Made by a program: the position numbers and the translations under genes. Below the pieces are notes generated by a model. That model was not told the origin of the DNA and did not search any database. It saw only the letters and a program-made list of their open reading frames with translations. Below are positions 43,064 to 52,127 of a stretch of 64,000 nt of DNA, piece by piece. Position 1 is the stretch's first letter. Each line of letters opens with the position of its first letter. The DNA comes from Streptomyces sp. NBC_01497. Lineage in GTDB: Bacteria > Actinomycetota > Actinomycetes > Streptomycetales > Streptomycetaceae. The stretch lies in the NCBI RefSeq assembly GCF_036250695.1, contig NZ_CP109427.1, forward strand, positions 1,984,001 through 2,048,000, in the 5' to 3' direction.

Positions 43064-44464
43064 TCAGCGGGGCGGTGCGGACCGGGGCAGGGTGAGGGTG
43101 GCCCGCAGCCCCCTGCGTTCCCCGCGCGCATGGGTGAGGGTGCCGCCCCATCCGGCGACCAGGGCGCGCGCGATCGACAGGCCGAGACCGGAGCCCGCGA
43201 CGTTCTGGTGGTGGCCGCTGCGCCAGAACCGGTCCCCGATCCTGGTCAGCTCCTCGTCGGTGAGCCCGGGGCCGCCGTCCTCCACCACGATGGTCGACGT
43301 GTCGCCCGACGACCCGGCGCTGACCACCACCGATTCCCCCGACGGAGTGAACTTCAGCGCATTGTCGATGACGGCGTCCAGGGCGCTGGACAGTGCGACC
43401 GGATCCACCCACGCGGTGACCGCCGCGCCCCGCCAGTCCAGCCGTACCCCCCGCTCGGCGGCGAGCGCCGTCCACGCGCCGACGCGCTCCCCGGCGAGGG
43501 CGCCGACATCGGTCAGGATCGCCTCGGCCCGCGCGTGTTCGGCGAGCGCCAGGTCGAGCAGGCCGTCCAGTACGGTGCCGAGCCGCATGCCCTCGGTCCG
43601 TACGGACGCGATCTCCTCGTTCTCGCGCGGGAGTTCCAGCGCGAGGAGTTCGATCCGCAGCAGCAGCGCGGACAGCGGGTTGCGCAACTGGTGCGAGGCA
43701 TCGGCGACGAAGGCCCGCTGCTGCTCCAGCACCTGCTCGACGTTGTCGGCCATCTCGTTGAACGAGCGGGCCAGGCGGCGCAGTTCGGGCGGCCCGCCGG
43801 CCGCGGCCACCCGTGCCTTCATCCGCCCGGTGGCAATGGCGTGCGTGGCCGCGTCCAGGACCCGTACGGGCAGCAGTACCCAGCCGGCGAGACGGGCCGC
43901 GGCACCTATCGCGACCAGCATCGCCACGGACTCGCCCGCCGCGATCAGCAGCCAGCCGCGCAGCACTCGGGAACGCAGCCGGCCGGTGGGCGAGTCGGTG
44001 ACGACGACGGCGACGACGTCACCGTCCCGGACGACCGGCGAGGCGACGAAGAGCCTGCGGTCCTGCCAGGGCCAGACCTGCTCGGGGTCCTCGCTGCGAC
44101 GGCCGAGCAGCGCCTCGCGGAAAGCGGCGCGCCCTTCCCCCGCCGCGGGCAGCCCCCATGCGGCCGGTGCCTTCGCCACGGCGGCGCCGTCGCGCAGGAA
44201 GACGCCGGCCCTGATCTCGTAGACCTCGTAGGAGCGGGCGAGTTCGGCGGCCAGGGTGGCGCGGCGCTCCCCGCGGCCGGTGGCGGAGCCCGTGTCGTCC
44301 GTGACGAACTGGGCCAGCGCCGCCATCCGTGCGGTGTCGTCGATGCGGTCGACGACCAGGCGCTGTTGCTGGGCGGCGGCCCGGCTCAGGGCCAGCGGGA
44401 AACCCAGAGCGAGCAGCACGGCCGCCATCAGGACCATCAGCAGCGGCAGCAACCGGGAGCGCAC
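43064..44464 (-). CDS. gluK: Sensor histidine kinase GluK
   Basis: 466 residues from GTG 44464. One membrane helix near residues 5-27, an extracytoplasmic sensor region (30-165) and a second helix (168-195), then HAMP, HisKA with H258 (VADASHQLRNPLSALL) and the ATPase boxes (VIDNALKF, VEDGGPGLTDEE, GSGLGLSIARAL). It lies 22 bp downstream of the response regulator and divergent from the gluABCD importer, the position of S. coelicolor GluR-GluK, reported to sense glutamate and control its uptake. The symbol rests on that synteny. Confidence 0.87.
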   Translation of the reverse strand: MRSRLLPLLMVLMAAVLLALGFPLALSRAAAQQQRLVVDRIDDTARMAALAQFVTDDTGSATGRGERRATLAAELARSYEVYEIRAGVFLRDGAAVAKAPAAWGLPAAGEGRAAFREALLGRRSEDPEQVWPWQDRRLFVASPVVRDGDVVAVVVTDSPTGRLRSRVLRGWLLIAAGESVAMLVAIGAAARLAGWVLLPVRVLDAATHAIATGRMKARVAAAGGPPELRRLARSFNEMADNVEQVLEQQRAFVADASHQLRNPLSALLLRIELLALELPRENEEIASVRTEGMRLGTVLDGLLDLALAEHARAEAILTDVGALAGERVGAWTALAAERGVRLDWRGAAVTAWVDPVALSSALDAVIDNALKFTPSGESVVVSAGSSGDTSTIVVEDGGPGLTDEELTRIGDRFWRSGHHQNVAGSGLGLSIARALVAGWGGTLTHARGERRGLRATLTLPRSAPPR

Positions 44465-44486
44465 GCGAGGTCCCGTACCCGAGGTC

Positions 44487-45218
44487 TCAGGCGGTCTGCG
44501 GGGCGGCGGGCACGGCGAGCCGGTAGCCCACCCCGCGTACGGTCTCGATCAGCTCCGGCATGCCGAGTTTCTGCCGCAGCGACGCGACATGCACTTCGAG
44601 CGTGCGGCCCGTGCCCTCCCAACTGGTCCGCCACACCTCGCTGATGATCTGCTCGCGACGGAAGACGACACCCGGCCGCCGGCCGAGCAGCGCCAGCAGG
44701 TCGAACTCCTTGCGGGTGAGCGGGACCGGGGTGCCGTCGACGGTGACGCGGCGGGCCGGCGGTTCCAGGGTGACGCGGCCGAGCGTCTGGGTCCGGGCGG
44801 TGGCGGGAGCGTCCGCCGCGGGCGTCTCTCCCGCGCGCCGGAGCGGTACGCGACGGCTGACGGCGTGGATGCGGGCCAGCAGTTCACCGATGTCGTAGGG
44901 CTTGACGACGTAGTCGTCGGCACCCAGGTTCAGGCCGTGGATGCGCGAGCGCACGTCGGCCCGCGCGGTCACGATGATCACCGGGGTGGTGGTGACCTTC
45001 CTGATCCGGTCGCAGACCCGGAAGCCGTCCTGGTCGGGCAGGCCCAGATCGAGCAGCACCACCCCGAACGCGGCCCGGCCGCCGCCGGGAGCGGGCAGCA
45101 GGGCCCGCAGCGCCTCTTCGCCCGAGCGCGCGTGCACGCTCTCGAAGCCGTGCCTGGCGAGCACCGCGCGCAGTGCCGCGGCCACGTGGTCGTCGTCCTC
45201 CACGAGCAGCAGTTTCAC
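44487..45218 (-). CDS. gluR: Response regulator GluR (OmpR family)
   Basis: 243 residues. Receiver: acidic pair D8-D9, phospho-acceptor D57 (VVLLDLGLP), T in IIVTARAD and K in VVKPYD, all canonical. The C-terminal winged helix (about 145-235; VPLTRKEFDLLALLGRRPG, ending ETVRGVGYRL) is of the OmpR/PhoB type. It precedes gluK in a two-gene operon divergent from gluABCD and probably acts on the shared promoter region, which carries GCTCA direct repeats 11 bp apart. Confidence 0.9.
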   Translation of the reverse strand: MKLLLVEDDDHVAAALRAVLARHGFESVHARSGEEALRALLPAPGGGRAAFGVVLLDLGLPDQDGFRVCDRIRKVTTTPVIIVTARADVRSRIHGLNLGADDYVVKPYDIGELLARIHAVSRRVPLRRAGETPAADAPATARTQTLGRVTLEPPARRVTVDGTPVPLTRKEFDLLALLGRRPGVVFRREQIISEVWRTSWEGTGRTLEVHVASLRQKLGMPELIETVRGVGYRLAVPAAPQTA

Positions 45219-45380
45219 CGGCCCCCCTCTCCCCGTCGGGCCCCTGGCATCGAGTCGATGATGTCCCCGCCGTCACCCAGGATGCCGGTCCCGTGCCTTT
45301 CCGTTACCCACCCGGTACGCCGTCCACCGCTGTCACCGGAAGTGGTGAGCGGCATCGGTTCGGTGCCGCCGGACCGTGAT

Positions 45381-45432
45381 GCTCAAGCTTCGCTCAGATG
45401 TACTGACGCCGGTGGGAGCGGCTGCCTATGTT
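45381..45432 (+). promoter_or_regulatory. gluABCD promoter with possible GluR direct repeats
   Basis: A -35 CTGACG (45403-45408) and a -10 TATGTT (45427-45432) with an 18-bp spacer lie 34 bp before gluA. Just upstream, GCTCA is repeated at 45381 and 45392, an 11-bp periodicity typical of OmpR-type binding sites. Confidence 0.55.
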
Positions 45433-45465
45433 CCCTGACAAGCCCACGAGGACGGAGCGCCATCG

Positions 45466-46251
45466 ATGGACGACATGTCCGTGACCGAAGGGCCGGGGGA
45501 CGCGGTGCGTGGCGGCGACGACCTGGTCGTACTGAGCCGTGTCGACAAGCACTTCGGCGCGCTGCACGTGCTCCGCGACATCGACCTGACCGTCGCGCGC
45601 GGCGAGGTCGTCGTCGTGATCGGACCCTCGGGTTCGGGGAAGTCCACACTGTGCCGGACGATCAACCGGCTGGAGACGGTCGACTCGGGCACCATCACCG
45701 TCGACGGCCGCCCCCTCCCCCAGGAGGGCAGGGAACTGGCGCGGCTCCGCGCCGACGTGGGCATGGTGTTCCAGTCGTTCAACCTCTTCTCGCACAGGAC
45801 CGTGCTGGAGAACGTGACCCTGGGGCTGACGAAGGTCCGCAAGCTCGCCAGGTCCACCGCCGAGGAGAAGGCGCGCGTCCTGCTCGACCGGGTCGGCGTC
45901 GGCTCGCAGGCCGGCAAGTACCCGGCACAGCTCTCCGGCGGCCAGCAGCAGCGCGTCGCGATCGCCCGCGCCCTCGCGATGGACCCGAAAGTCATGCTCT
46001 TCGACGAGCCGACCTCGGCACTCGACCCCGAGATGATCAACGAAGTACTCGAAGTCATGCGGCAGTTGGCGAGGGACGGCATGACCATGATCGTCGTCAC
46101 CCACGAGATGGGCTTCGCCCGCTCCGCGGCGAACAGGGTCGTCTTCATGGCGGACGGCCGGATCGTCGAAGAGGCCTCCCCCGAGGCGTTCTTCAGCGCT
46201 CCGCGCAGCGACCGGGCCAAGGACTTCCTGTCGAAGATCCTGCACCACTGA
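45466..46251 (+). CDS. gluA: Glutamate ABC importer ATP-binding subunit
   Basis: 261 residues. Walker A GPSGSGKS (53-60), Q-loop [11 protein letters not shown], signature [15 protein letters not shown], Walker [14 protein letters not shown] and switch His in VVTHEMGF place it in the polar amino-acid (GlnQ/GluA) ABC class. It is first in a four-gene operon, gluABCD, as in Corynebacterium and S. coelicolor, and energises import of glutamate bound by GluB. Confidence 0.95.
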   Translation: MDDMSVTEGPGDAVRGGDDLVVLSRVDKHFGALHVLRDIDLTVARGEVVVVIGPSGSGKSTLCRTINRLETVDSGTITVDGRPLPQEGRELARLRADVGMVFQSFNLFSHRTVLENVTLGLTKVRKLARSTAEEKARVLLDRVGVGSQAGKYPAQLSGGQQQRVAIARALAMDPKVMLFDEPTSALDPEMINEVLEVMRQLARDGMTMIVVTHEMGFARSAANRVVFMADGRIVEEASPEAFFSAPRSDRAKDFLSKILHH

Positions 46252-46362
46252 CCGACCCCCGCCCCGCCGGCCCCGGCGTCCGACCGGCCCCGACGCCGGG
46301 CGGCGCGCGAAGCCCGAGGCACATCCGGCGAACCGTTCGACGCACCCGAGGGAAGTCCAGGC

Positions 46363-47193
46363 ATGAAGCTCCACAAGGCAAGCGCGGCCACGGCCGCGGC
46401 TCTCGTCCTGACTCTGGCCGCCACCGCGTGCGGCAACGGCGACGACGACGCGGACGCGAGCGGCGACGGCGGCAGGATCACCGTCGGCATCAAGTTCGAC
46501 CAGCCGGGGCTCGGCCTCAAGAGGCCGGACGGCAGCTTCACCGGCTTCGACGTCGACGTCGCCAGGTACGTCGCCGGACAACTCGGTTACGACGCCGGGG
46601 ACATCGAATGGAAGCAGACCCCGAGCGCCGAGCGCGAGACGATGATCTCAAGCGGCGACGTGACGTTCGTCGTGGCCAGTTACTCGATCACCGGCGAGCG
46701 CGAGCGGAAGGTCGACTTCGCCGGTCCCTACCTCCTCGCCCACCAGGACCTGCTGGTGCGCTCCGACGACAGCTCCATCTCCAGCGCCGGGGACCTCGAC
46801 TCCAAGAAGCTCTGCTCCGTGACGGGTTCCACCTCGGCGCAGAACATCAAGGCCAAGCTGGCGCCGAAGGCCGACCTGCAGGTCTTCGGCGGGTACTCGG
46901 AGTGCCTGACCGGCCTGGAGAACAAGGCCGTCGACGCCCTCACCACGGACGACTCCATCCTCGCCGGATACGCCGCCCAGAAGGAGCACCGGGGCAAGTT
47001 CAAGCTCGCGGGCCTGCGACTCAGCGACGAGAACTACGGCATCGGCCTCAAGAAGGGCGACACCGGACTCAAGGACAAGATCAATGCGGCGTTGAGGAAG
47101 ATGGTGTCCGACGGCTCCTGGCAGAAGGCCGTCACCGCCAACTTCGGCCCCGCCCGGTACAAGAACGAGCCCGCTCCGGCCATCGCGGGCTGA
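46363..47193 (+). CDS. gluB: Glutamate-binding lipoprotein of the ABC importer
   Basis: 276 residues with a lipoprotein signal (LTLAATACGNG; lipidated C23) and an acidic linker. The mature protein has the family-3 solute-binding fold: ITVGIKFDQPGLGLKRPDGS, FTGFDVDVARYVAGQLGY and the hinge/ligand segment IKWKQTPSAERE-like EWKQTPSAERETMISSG. It binds extracellular glutamate and delivers it to GluCD. It lies 111 bp from gluA; the gap to gluC (308 bp) is unusually long and filled by a repeat array. Confidence 0.95.
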   Translation: MKLHKASAATAAALVLTLAATACGNGDDDADASGDGGRITVGIKFDQPGLGLKRPDGSFTGFDVDVARYVAGQLGYDAGDIEWKQTPSAERETMISSGDVTFVVASYSITGERERKVDFAGPYLLAHQDLLVRSDDSSISSAGDLDSKKLCSVTGSTSAQNIKAKLAPKADLQVFGGYSECLTGLENKAVDALTTDDSILAGYAAQKEHRGKFKLAGLRLSDENYGIGLKKGDTGLKDKINAALRKMVSDGSWQKAVTANFGPARYKNEPAPAIAG

Positions 47194-47324
47194 AGCGGGG
47201 GCCGGTGGCGGGGCACCTGACGCGCCGCGCCGCCGACCGGCGGCCACCGCCCCGGCCCCCGGCCCCCGCTTCACGGAGCGCCGCACCTCGTCCGTACTTC
47301 TCCCCCCACCGTCCCCTTTTCGCA

Positions 47325-47451
47325 TTCGGCTTTCGGCTTTCGGCTTTCGGCTTTCGGCTTTCGGCTTTCGGCTTTCGGCTTTCGGCTTTCGGCTTTCGGC
47401 TTTCGGCTTTTGGCTTTGGCTTTGGCTTTGGCTTTGGCTTTGGCTTCTGGC
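47325..47451. repeat. Tandem array: 12 heptamers then 6 hexamers in the gluB-gluC gap
   Basis: Twelve perfect copies of TTCGGCT (47325-47408) are followed by six copies of TTTGGC (47409-47444) and a partial TTCTGGC. The array fills the middle of the 308-bp gap 47194-47501, which has no gene. The frame of gluC is open upstream through the array, but no start or ribosome-binding site precedes it. A unit loss from heptamer to hexamer suggests slippage. Confidence 0.97.
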
Positions 47452-47501
47452 TTCACTTCTGCGACAACGGCCCACCCTTCACGGGAGAGCACGGGGGCAT
47501 C

Positions 47502-48173
47502 GTGTTCGACTTCCTCCATTCCGACTACGACCTGCTCGGCGCCTTCCAGGTGACCGTGCGGCTCACCCTCTGCTCGGCGGCGGGCTCCCTGCTCTGGGGC
47601 ACCCTGCTGGCCGGGATGCGGGTCGGCCCGGTGCCGCTGATGCGGGGCTTCGCCACCGCGTACGTGAACATCGTGCGCAACACTCCGCTGACCCTGCTCG
47701 TCGTGGCCTGCTCGCTCGGGCTCAACCAGACGCTCCAGATCACCTTGGGCGGCCGGGACTTCGCCCAGATCGGGTTCCGCCTCGCCGTCCTCGGACTCGT
47801 CGCGTACACGGGTACGTTCGTGTGCGAGGCGGTGCGCTCCGGCATCAACACGGTGCCCGTCGGACAGGCGGAGGCAGCGCGGGCGCTCGGCTTCGGCTTC
47901 TTCCAGGTGCTCGTCCTGGTCGTGCTGCCGCAGGCGTTCCGCTCCGTCGTCGCGCCCCTCGCGAGCGTGCTCATCGCGCTGACCAAGAACACCACGGTGG
48001 CGGCGGCGATCAGCGTCGCGGAGGCGGCGGCCCTGATGAAGGAGATGGTCGAGAACGAGAGCGACGCGCTGTTCGCCGTGTTCGCCGTGTTCGCGTTCGG
48101 GTTCGTGGTGCTGACGCTGCCGGTCGGGCTGCTGCTCGGCTGGGTCGGCCGACGGGTGGCGGTGAAGCGATGA
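47502..48173 (+). CDS. gluC: Glutamate ABC importer permease
   Basis: 223 residues from GTG 47502 (CACGGGGGC upstream). An amino-acid-type His/Glu/Gln permease: several membrane helices, TAYVNIVRNTPLTLLVV and the EAA-type coupling loop GQAEAARALGFGFFQVLVLV that contacts GluA. Its stop overlaps the start of gluD (ATGA). The open frame extends upstream without a stop, so the start is fixed by homology and by the GGGGGC, not by a stop codon. Confidence 0.93.
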   Translation: MFDFLHSDYDLLGAFQVTVRLTLCSAAGSLLWGTLLAGMRVGPVPLMRGFATAYVNIVRNTPLTLLVVACSLGLNQTLQITLGGRDFAQIGFRLAVLGLVAYTGTFVCEAVRSGINTVPVGQAEAARALGFGFFQVLVLVVLPQAFRSVVAPLASVLIALTKNTTVAAAISVAEAAALMKEMVENESDALFAVFAVFAFGFVVLTLPVGLLLGWVGRRVAVKR

Positions 48174-49087
48174 GCGGCGGCTCGGTCCTCTACGACACGC
48201 CGGGCGTTCGCGCGAGGCGGCGCAACCTGCTGTACACGGTGGTGTTCCTGGCCGCCCTCGCGCTCACCGCCTGGTGGGTGCTCGCGGCGATGGCCGACAA
48301 GCGGCAGCTGACCGCGGCGAAGTGGAGCCCCTTCGTCACGGACTCCCAGGTCTGGACGACGTACCTGCTGCCGGGGCTCGGCGGGACGCTGCTCGCGGCG
48401 GCGCTCGCGATCGTCGTGGCGCTGCCGGTCGGCGCGCTCCTCGGCCTCGGCCGGCTGTCCGACCACGCCTGGGTGCGGGTGCCCGCCGGGGTGGTGGTGG
48501 AGTTCTTCCGCGCCATCCCGGTGCTGCTGCTGATGGTCTTCGCCGCGCAGTTGTACGTCGAGTTCAGCGATGTCCCGTCCGACGCCAGGCCGCTGTACGC
48601 GGTGGTGACCGGTCTCGTCCTCTACAACGCGTCCGTGATGGCCGAGATCGTGCGGGCCGGCATCCTGTCGCTGCCGCGCGGGCAGACCGACGCGGCGAAG
48701 GCCGTCGGGATGCGCAAGGGCCGGATCATGACGGCCGTACTGCTGCCGCAGGCGGTGACGGCGATGCTGCCCGTGCTCGTCAGCCAGCTCGTGGTCATCG
48801 TCAAGGACACCGCGCTGGGCGGCGCGGTCCTCGCCCTGTCCGAGCTGCTCGCGCAGAGCAGGACGATCACGGCCAACTACGGGGCGAACACCATCGCCAC
48901 GTTCACGGTCATCGCCGTTCTGTACATCATCATCAATTCCTGCCTGGCGGGCTTCGCCGGATGGCTGGAACGCCGCTCCCGCGGAACGCGGCGCTCCGGC
49001 GCCGTCGTCCCCGGCGCCCGGTCCGCCCCGGACCTCGGGGCGGTGCGCGCGGCCCGCACCGCGAAGGACGAGCGCCGGGACGCCTGA
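48170..49087 (+). CDS. gluD: Glutamate ABC importer permease, second subunit
   Basis: 305 residues; start overlaps the gluC stop by 4 bp, so translation is coupled. About six membrane helices; VVVEFFRAIPVLLLMVF and the EAA loop RGQTDAAKAVGMRKGRIMTAVLL are typical of the polar amino-acid permease family. Its N-terminal 40 residues add one more helix than GluC. The C-terminal 35 residues are a basic, disordered tail (RRSRGTRRSGAVVPGARS). Confidence 0.93.
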   Translation: MSGGSVLYDTPGVRARRRNLLYTVVFLAALALTAWWVLAAMADKRQLTAAKWSPFVTDSQVWTTYLLPGLGGTLLAAALAIVVALPVGALLGLGRLSDHAWVRVPAGVVVEFFRAIPVLLLMVFAAQLYVEFSDVPSDARPLYAVVTGLVLYNASVMAEIVRAGILSLPRGQTDAAKAVGMRKGRIMTAVLLPQAVTAMLPVLVSQLVVIVKDTALGGAVLALSELLAQSRTITANYGANTIATFTVIAVLYIIINSCLAGFAGWLERRSRGTRRSGAVVPGARSAPDLGAVRAARTAKDERRDA

Positions 49088-49253
49088 GAGAGAAGTGACG
49101 GGGAATCACTTCAGGGTCTGGCCGAGGGTGTACGCGCCGCCCCGGCCGTCGCTTGACGCGGGAACCCCCAGTCGGTTGCATACGTTCTGTGATCACGCAC
49201 CGGGCGCCAGCCGCCACCGACCGCACGTCCGTACCGGACCGAAGGGCGGCTCC

Positions 49254-50858
49254 GTGGACCCGGTGATCGTCGTCGGAGCGGGCCCCGTGGGGCTCACGCT
49301 CGCGCTGGCTCTCGCGGCCGCGGAGGTCCCCTCCGTCGTGCTCGACGAGAGCGACGGCGAGGACCCCCGGCGCGCGGCGCGGACGGTGGTGCTCCGCCCG
49401 GACACCGCGGCGCTGACGGCACGCCTCGGCTGTACCACCCTCGGTGACGAGGGGGCCCGGTGGGACGGCTGGCGACTGATGCGGCGCAAGCAGCCGGTGC
49501 GAGCCCTGCCGCTCGGCGTCGAGGGCTTCCCCTCCCCCGTGCACATCGCGCAGCACGCGCTCACCCGGGGGCTGCGCGAAGCGATCGCCAAGACCTCCCT
49601 CGTAAAGATCGTCACGAAGAGCCGCCTCGACTCGCTGGAGCAGGACCGTACGGGTGTCACGGCCCACACCCGAGGCCCCGGCACCTCCTACTGGCGGGGC
49701 AGCTACCTGGTGGGCTGCGACGGGGCACGGTCGACGGTCCGCAAACTGCTCGCCGTACGCTTCCCCGGGCGCACGGCGGTCGAGCGGTACGCGGTCGCCG
49801 CGCTGCGCGCGGAGCTGCCGTGGCCCCGCGAGGCCGTGCTGCACCGGCAGCCGCCCTGGCGCACCGGCGGCGACGAGATCTCGGCCCGTCCGCTGCCCGA
49901 GGGGGCCTGGCGACTCGACTGGCTGCTGCCCGCGCGGGGGGACCTCGTCACGCCCGACGCCCTGCTGGCCCGGGTACGGGAGGCCCTCGCGGGCTGGTGC
50001 GGCGAGACCCCGCCGTACGAGCTGCTCGACACCGGCGTGTACACGCTCCACCACCGGCTTGCGCAGCGGTGGCGGGTGGACCGCGCCTTCCTGGCCGGCG
50101 AGGCGGCACACCTGATGGGCGCCGTCGGCACGCAGGGCCTCGACGAGGGCGTCAGGGACGCCGACAACCTGGCCTGGAAGCTGGCGCTCGCCTGGCACCA
50201 CGGCGCGACGAAGACCCTTCTCGACAGCTATCAGGCGGAGCGGCGCACGGCGGTCGCGGCCCGGCTGCGCGCGGCGGACCAGTCGCTGCCGATACTGCGC
50301 GGCGGAGGAGGTCTGCGCGGGTTGCTGCCCGGCTCGGGCAGCGGACGCGACACCCTGCTCGCGGACGGGCACCTGGGCCAGGGCCCGCTGGGTGCGCCCC
50401 CCTCCTACCCGAACTCGCCGCTCGGGGCGCCGCTCGGCGAAGGGTGGGCGGCGGTCGGCACCGCGGTGGGCGCTCCCGTCACGGATGTGCGGGTGACGAC
50501 CCCGGACGGCACCGCGAGCAGACTGCGCGACCGGCTGGGCCGGGGGCGGCTGCTCGTCCTGCTGGTGGCGCCCGGCACGGCGGTGTGGGACCGGCGGCAC
50601 TGGATGAAGGCGGGCGTGATGCCGCGCCTCGTCTCGGCCGTCGACGGCCTGCCGGCGGACGCCGAGCTGCTGGTGACGGAGGCGTACCCCGGCGCCTCGG
50701 CCCACAACGTCCTGCTCGTACGGCCCGACGGGCACCTCGCGGCGGCGTTCGGCGGCGTCCGGCCGGCGGAGCTGCGCGCCGCGGCGGACGCGCTGCGCGG
50801 CGGGGTGCCCTCGGACACACGCGCGAGCGCGGAGGGCCGCACCGCTCCCATCAATTGA
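49254..50858 (+). CDS. FAD-dependent aromatic hydroxylase-type monooxygenase
   Basis: 534 residues from GTG 49254 (GAAGGGCGG upstream). FAD Rossmann motif VVGAGPVGLTLALALA (residues 5-20), DG motif GCDGARSTVRKLL and, near residue 285, FLAGEAAHLMGAVGTQGLDE, the GD motif with the usual Asp changed to Glu. A thioredoxin-like C-terminal third, common in phenol-hydroxylase-like enzymes, is suggested by RLLVLLVAPGTAVWDRRHW. It is separate from the TetR-linked monooxygenase at 7.6 kb. Substrate unknown. Confidence 0.88.
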   Translation: MDPVIVVGAGPVGLTLALALAAAEVPSVVLDESDGEDPRRAARTVVLRPDTAALTARLGCTTLGDEGARWDGWRLMRRKQPVRALPLGVEGFPSPVHIAQHALTRGLREAIAKTSLVKIVTKSRLDSLEQDRTGVTAHTRGPGTSYWRGSYLVGCDGARSTVRKLLAVRFPGRTAVERYAVAALRAELPWPREAVLHRQPPWRTGGDEISARPLPEGAWRLDWLLPARGDLVTPDALLARVREALAGWCGETPPYELLDTGVYTLHHRLAQRWRVDRAFLAGEAAHLMGAVGTQGLDEGVRDADNLAWKLALAWHHGATKTLLDSYQAERRTAVAARLRAADQSLPILRGGGGLRGLLPGSGSGRDTLLADGHLGQGPLGAPPSYPNSPLGAPLGEGWAAVGTAVGAPVTDVRVTTPDGTASRLRDRLGRGRLLVLLVAPGTAVWDRRHWMKAGVMPRLVSAVDGLPADAELLVTEAYPGASAHNVLLVRPDGHLAAAFGGVRPAELRAAADALRGGVPSDTRASAEGRTAPIN

Positions 50859-50890
50859 CCGGAAGGGACGCTCGTGGTCTACTCCGGAAC

Positions 50891-50977
50891 GTGACTGACA
50901 CCTGTGTGCGCCTGTGGCGGAGGGTCCATATGGACCTGCTCCGCTATGCGGGCTGCGTGTGTCGCCCGTCCTGCTGA
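50891..50977 (+). CDS. Cys-rich leader peptide upstream of the cysteine dioxygenase gene
   Basis: 28 codons, GTG 50891 to TGA 50975-50977, reading VTDTCVRLWRRVHMDLLRYA then GCVCRPSC. A GTG at 50906 would give the shorter VRLWRRVHMDLLRYA-type form. Streptomyces carry such short peptides, annotated as putative leader peptides and ending in a Cys cluster, before sulfur-metabolism genes. The ribosome would stall at the Cys codons when Cys-tRNA is scarce. It lies 107 bp before the cysteine dioxygenase start. I found no convincing paired attenuator hairpins. Confidence 0.72.
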   Translation: MTDTCVRLWRRVHMDLLRYAGCVCRPSC

Positions 50978-51084
50978 TTCGCCTTTCTTCCTCTCGCGCG
51001 CACCGAGCCGCGGACCCCTGCCCCGATGTGCGGCCCCGGGTCACGGCCCTCGCGCGTATCCGCGAACATCACCAGGACGGCGCC

Positions 51085-51681
51085 ATGTCTGTTTCCGCTT
51101 CCCCTGCCTCACCTGCTTCCTCCCTCTCCGATTCCGTCCCCGCCTCCGCCTCCGCCTCCCCGGACGCGGCAGCTGCCGCGCCCTCGGCGGGCCCGTCGCC
51201 CGCGGAGCTCCTCGCCTTCGTCCGCACGACGGCGGCGGACCACGAACTCGTCGCCTCCCTGCCGCTCGACCCGGAGGGACGCACCTGGATCCGCCTCGAC
51301 GGCCCCGCGGGCAGCGAGGCGTGGCTCATCGGCTGGCCGCCCGGTACGGGCACCGGCTGGCACGACCACGGCGGCTCCCACGGTGCGCTCGCCACCGCGG
51401 CGGGCGCGCTGACGGAGGACTCGCTCGCCGCGCGGCTGCCCACCGAGGGCTGGAAGACGCTGGAACTGGCCGAGGGCGTGGACCGGCACCGGGTGCTGGA
51501 CACGGGTGACGCCCGCGCGTTCGGCGAACACCATGTGCACGAGGTACGCAACGAGTCGGACGGGGCGCACGCCGTGTCGGTGCACGCGTACTACCCGCCG
51601 CTTCCCCTGATGCGCCGTTACAGCAGGACGGGCTCCGTACTGCGGCTCGAAGAGGTCGAACGTCCCGAGGAGTGGCAGTGA
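51085..51681 (+). CDS. Cysteine dioxygenase family protein (cupin)
   Basis: 198 residues, ATG 51085 after AGGACGG. The cupin iron ligands appear as H93 and H95 (GWHDHGGSHG) and the third His near H152 (GEHHVHEVRN), with the conserved HAYYPPL. Cysteine dioxygenases oxidise the thiol of cysteine to cysteine sulfinate with Fe(II) and O2. The first 40 residues are an Ala/Ser/Pro linker. It is translationally coupled to the rhodanese gene and preceded by a Cys-rich leader peptide, which supports a role in cysteine or thiol breakdown. Confidence 0.9.
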   Translation: MSVSASPASPASSLSDSVPASASASPDAAAAAPSAGPSPAELLAFVRTTAADHELVASLPLDPEGRTWIRLDGPAGSEAWLIGWPPGTGTGWHDHGGSHGALATAAGALTEDSLAARLPTEGWKTLELAEGVDRHRVLDTGDARAFGEHHVHEVRNESDGAHAVSVHAYYPPLPLMRRYSRTGSVLRLEEVERPEEWQ

Positions 51682-52127
51682 GCGAATCCGGCACATCCCC
51701 CGCGCCTCGGTACACCGAAGCCCCCGGGCCGCCCGGGGCCGGGCACCCGGCGTCCGTCGAGGACGTCCTGGAGCGGGCCCGGTCCGGTCTCGACCGGATC
51801 GGCCCCGACGAAGCACGTCGCGCGGTACGGGAGGACGCCGCACTGCTGGTCGACATCCGCTACGAGCGGCAGCGCGAACGCGACGGGCTGATCCCGGGCG
51901 CCCTGCAGATCGAACGCAACGAGCTGGAGTGGCGCCTCGACCCCCAGGGCAGCCACAGGATCCCGGAGGCGACGGACCACGACCGCCTGATCGTGGTGTT
52001 CTGCAACGAGGGGTACGCGTCGTCCCTGGCCGCCGCCTCGCTCCAGCAGTTGGGCCTGCACCGCGCGACGGACCTGGAGGGCGGCTTCCAGGCCTGGCGC
52101 GAGGCGGGCTTTCCCGTCACACCCTGA
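51678..52127 (+). CDS. Rhodanese-like sulfurtransferase
   Basis: 149 residues; GTG 51678 overlaps the dioxygenase stop (GTGA) and has GAGGAG upstream. A single rhodanese domain (about 40-145) with DIRYERQRERDGLIPGALQI and the active-site C109 in VVFCNEGYASSLAA. It probably moves a sulfane sulfur to an acceptor such as cyanide or thiols. With cysteine dioxygenase it forms a two-gene sulfur unit. Confidence 0.9.
   Translation: MSESGTSPAPRYTEAPGPPGAGHPASVEDVLERARSGLDRIGPDEARRAVREDAALLVDIRYERQRERDGLIPGALQIERNELEWRLDPQGSHRIPEATDHDRLIVVFCNEGYASSLAAASLQQLGLHRATDLEGGFQAWREAGFPVTP

Noticed and set aside
47325..47451. Array considered as a CRISPR or as a protein repeat
   Set aside because: Units are 6-7 bp with no spacers, and no cas genes are near. 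A translated repeat would need a start and ribosome-binding site, and none is present.
44256..48173. Very long open frame running through gluR, gluA, gluB and gluC
   Set aside because: It is a GC-bias shadow of genes in other frames; only its last part (from 47502) is a gene, gluC.
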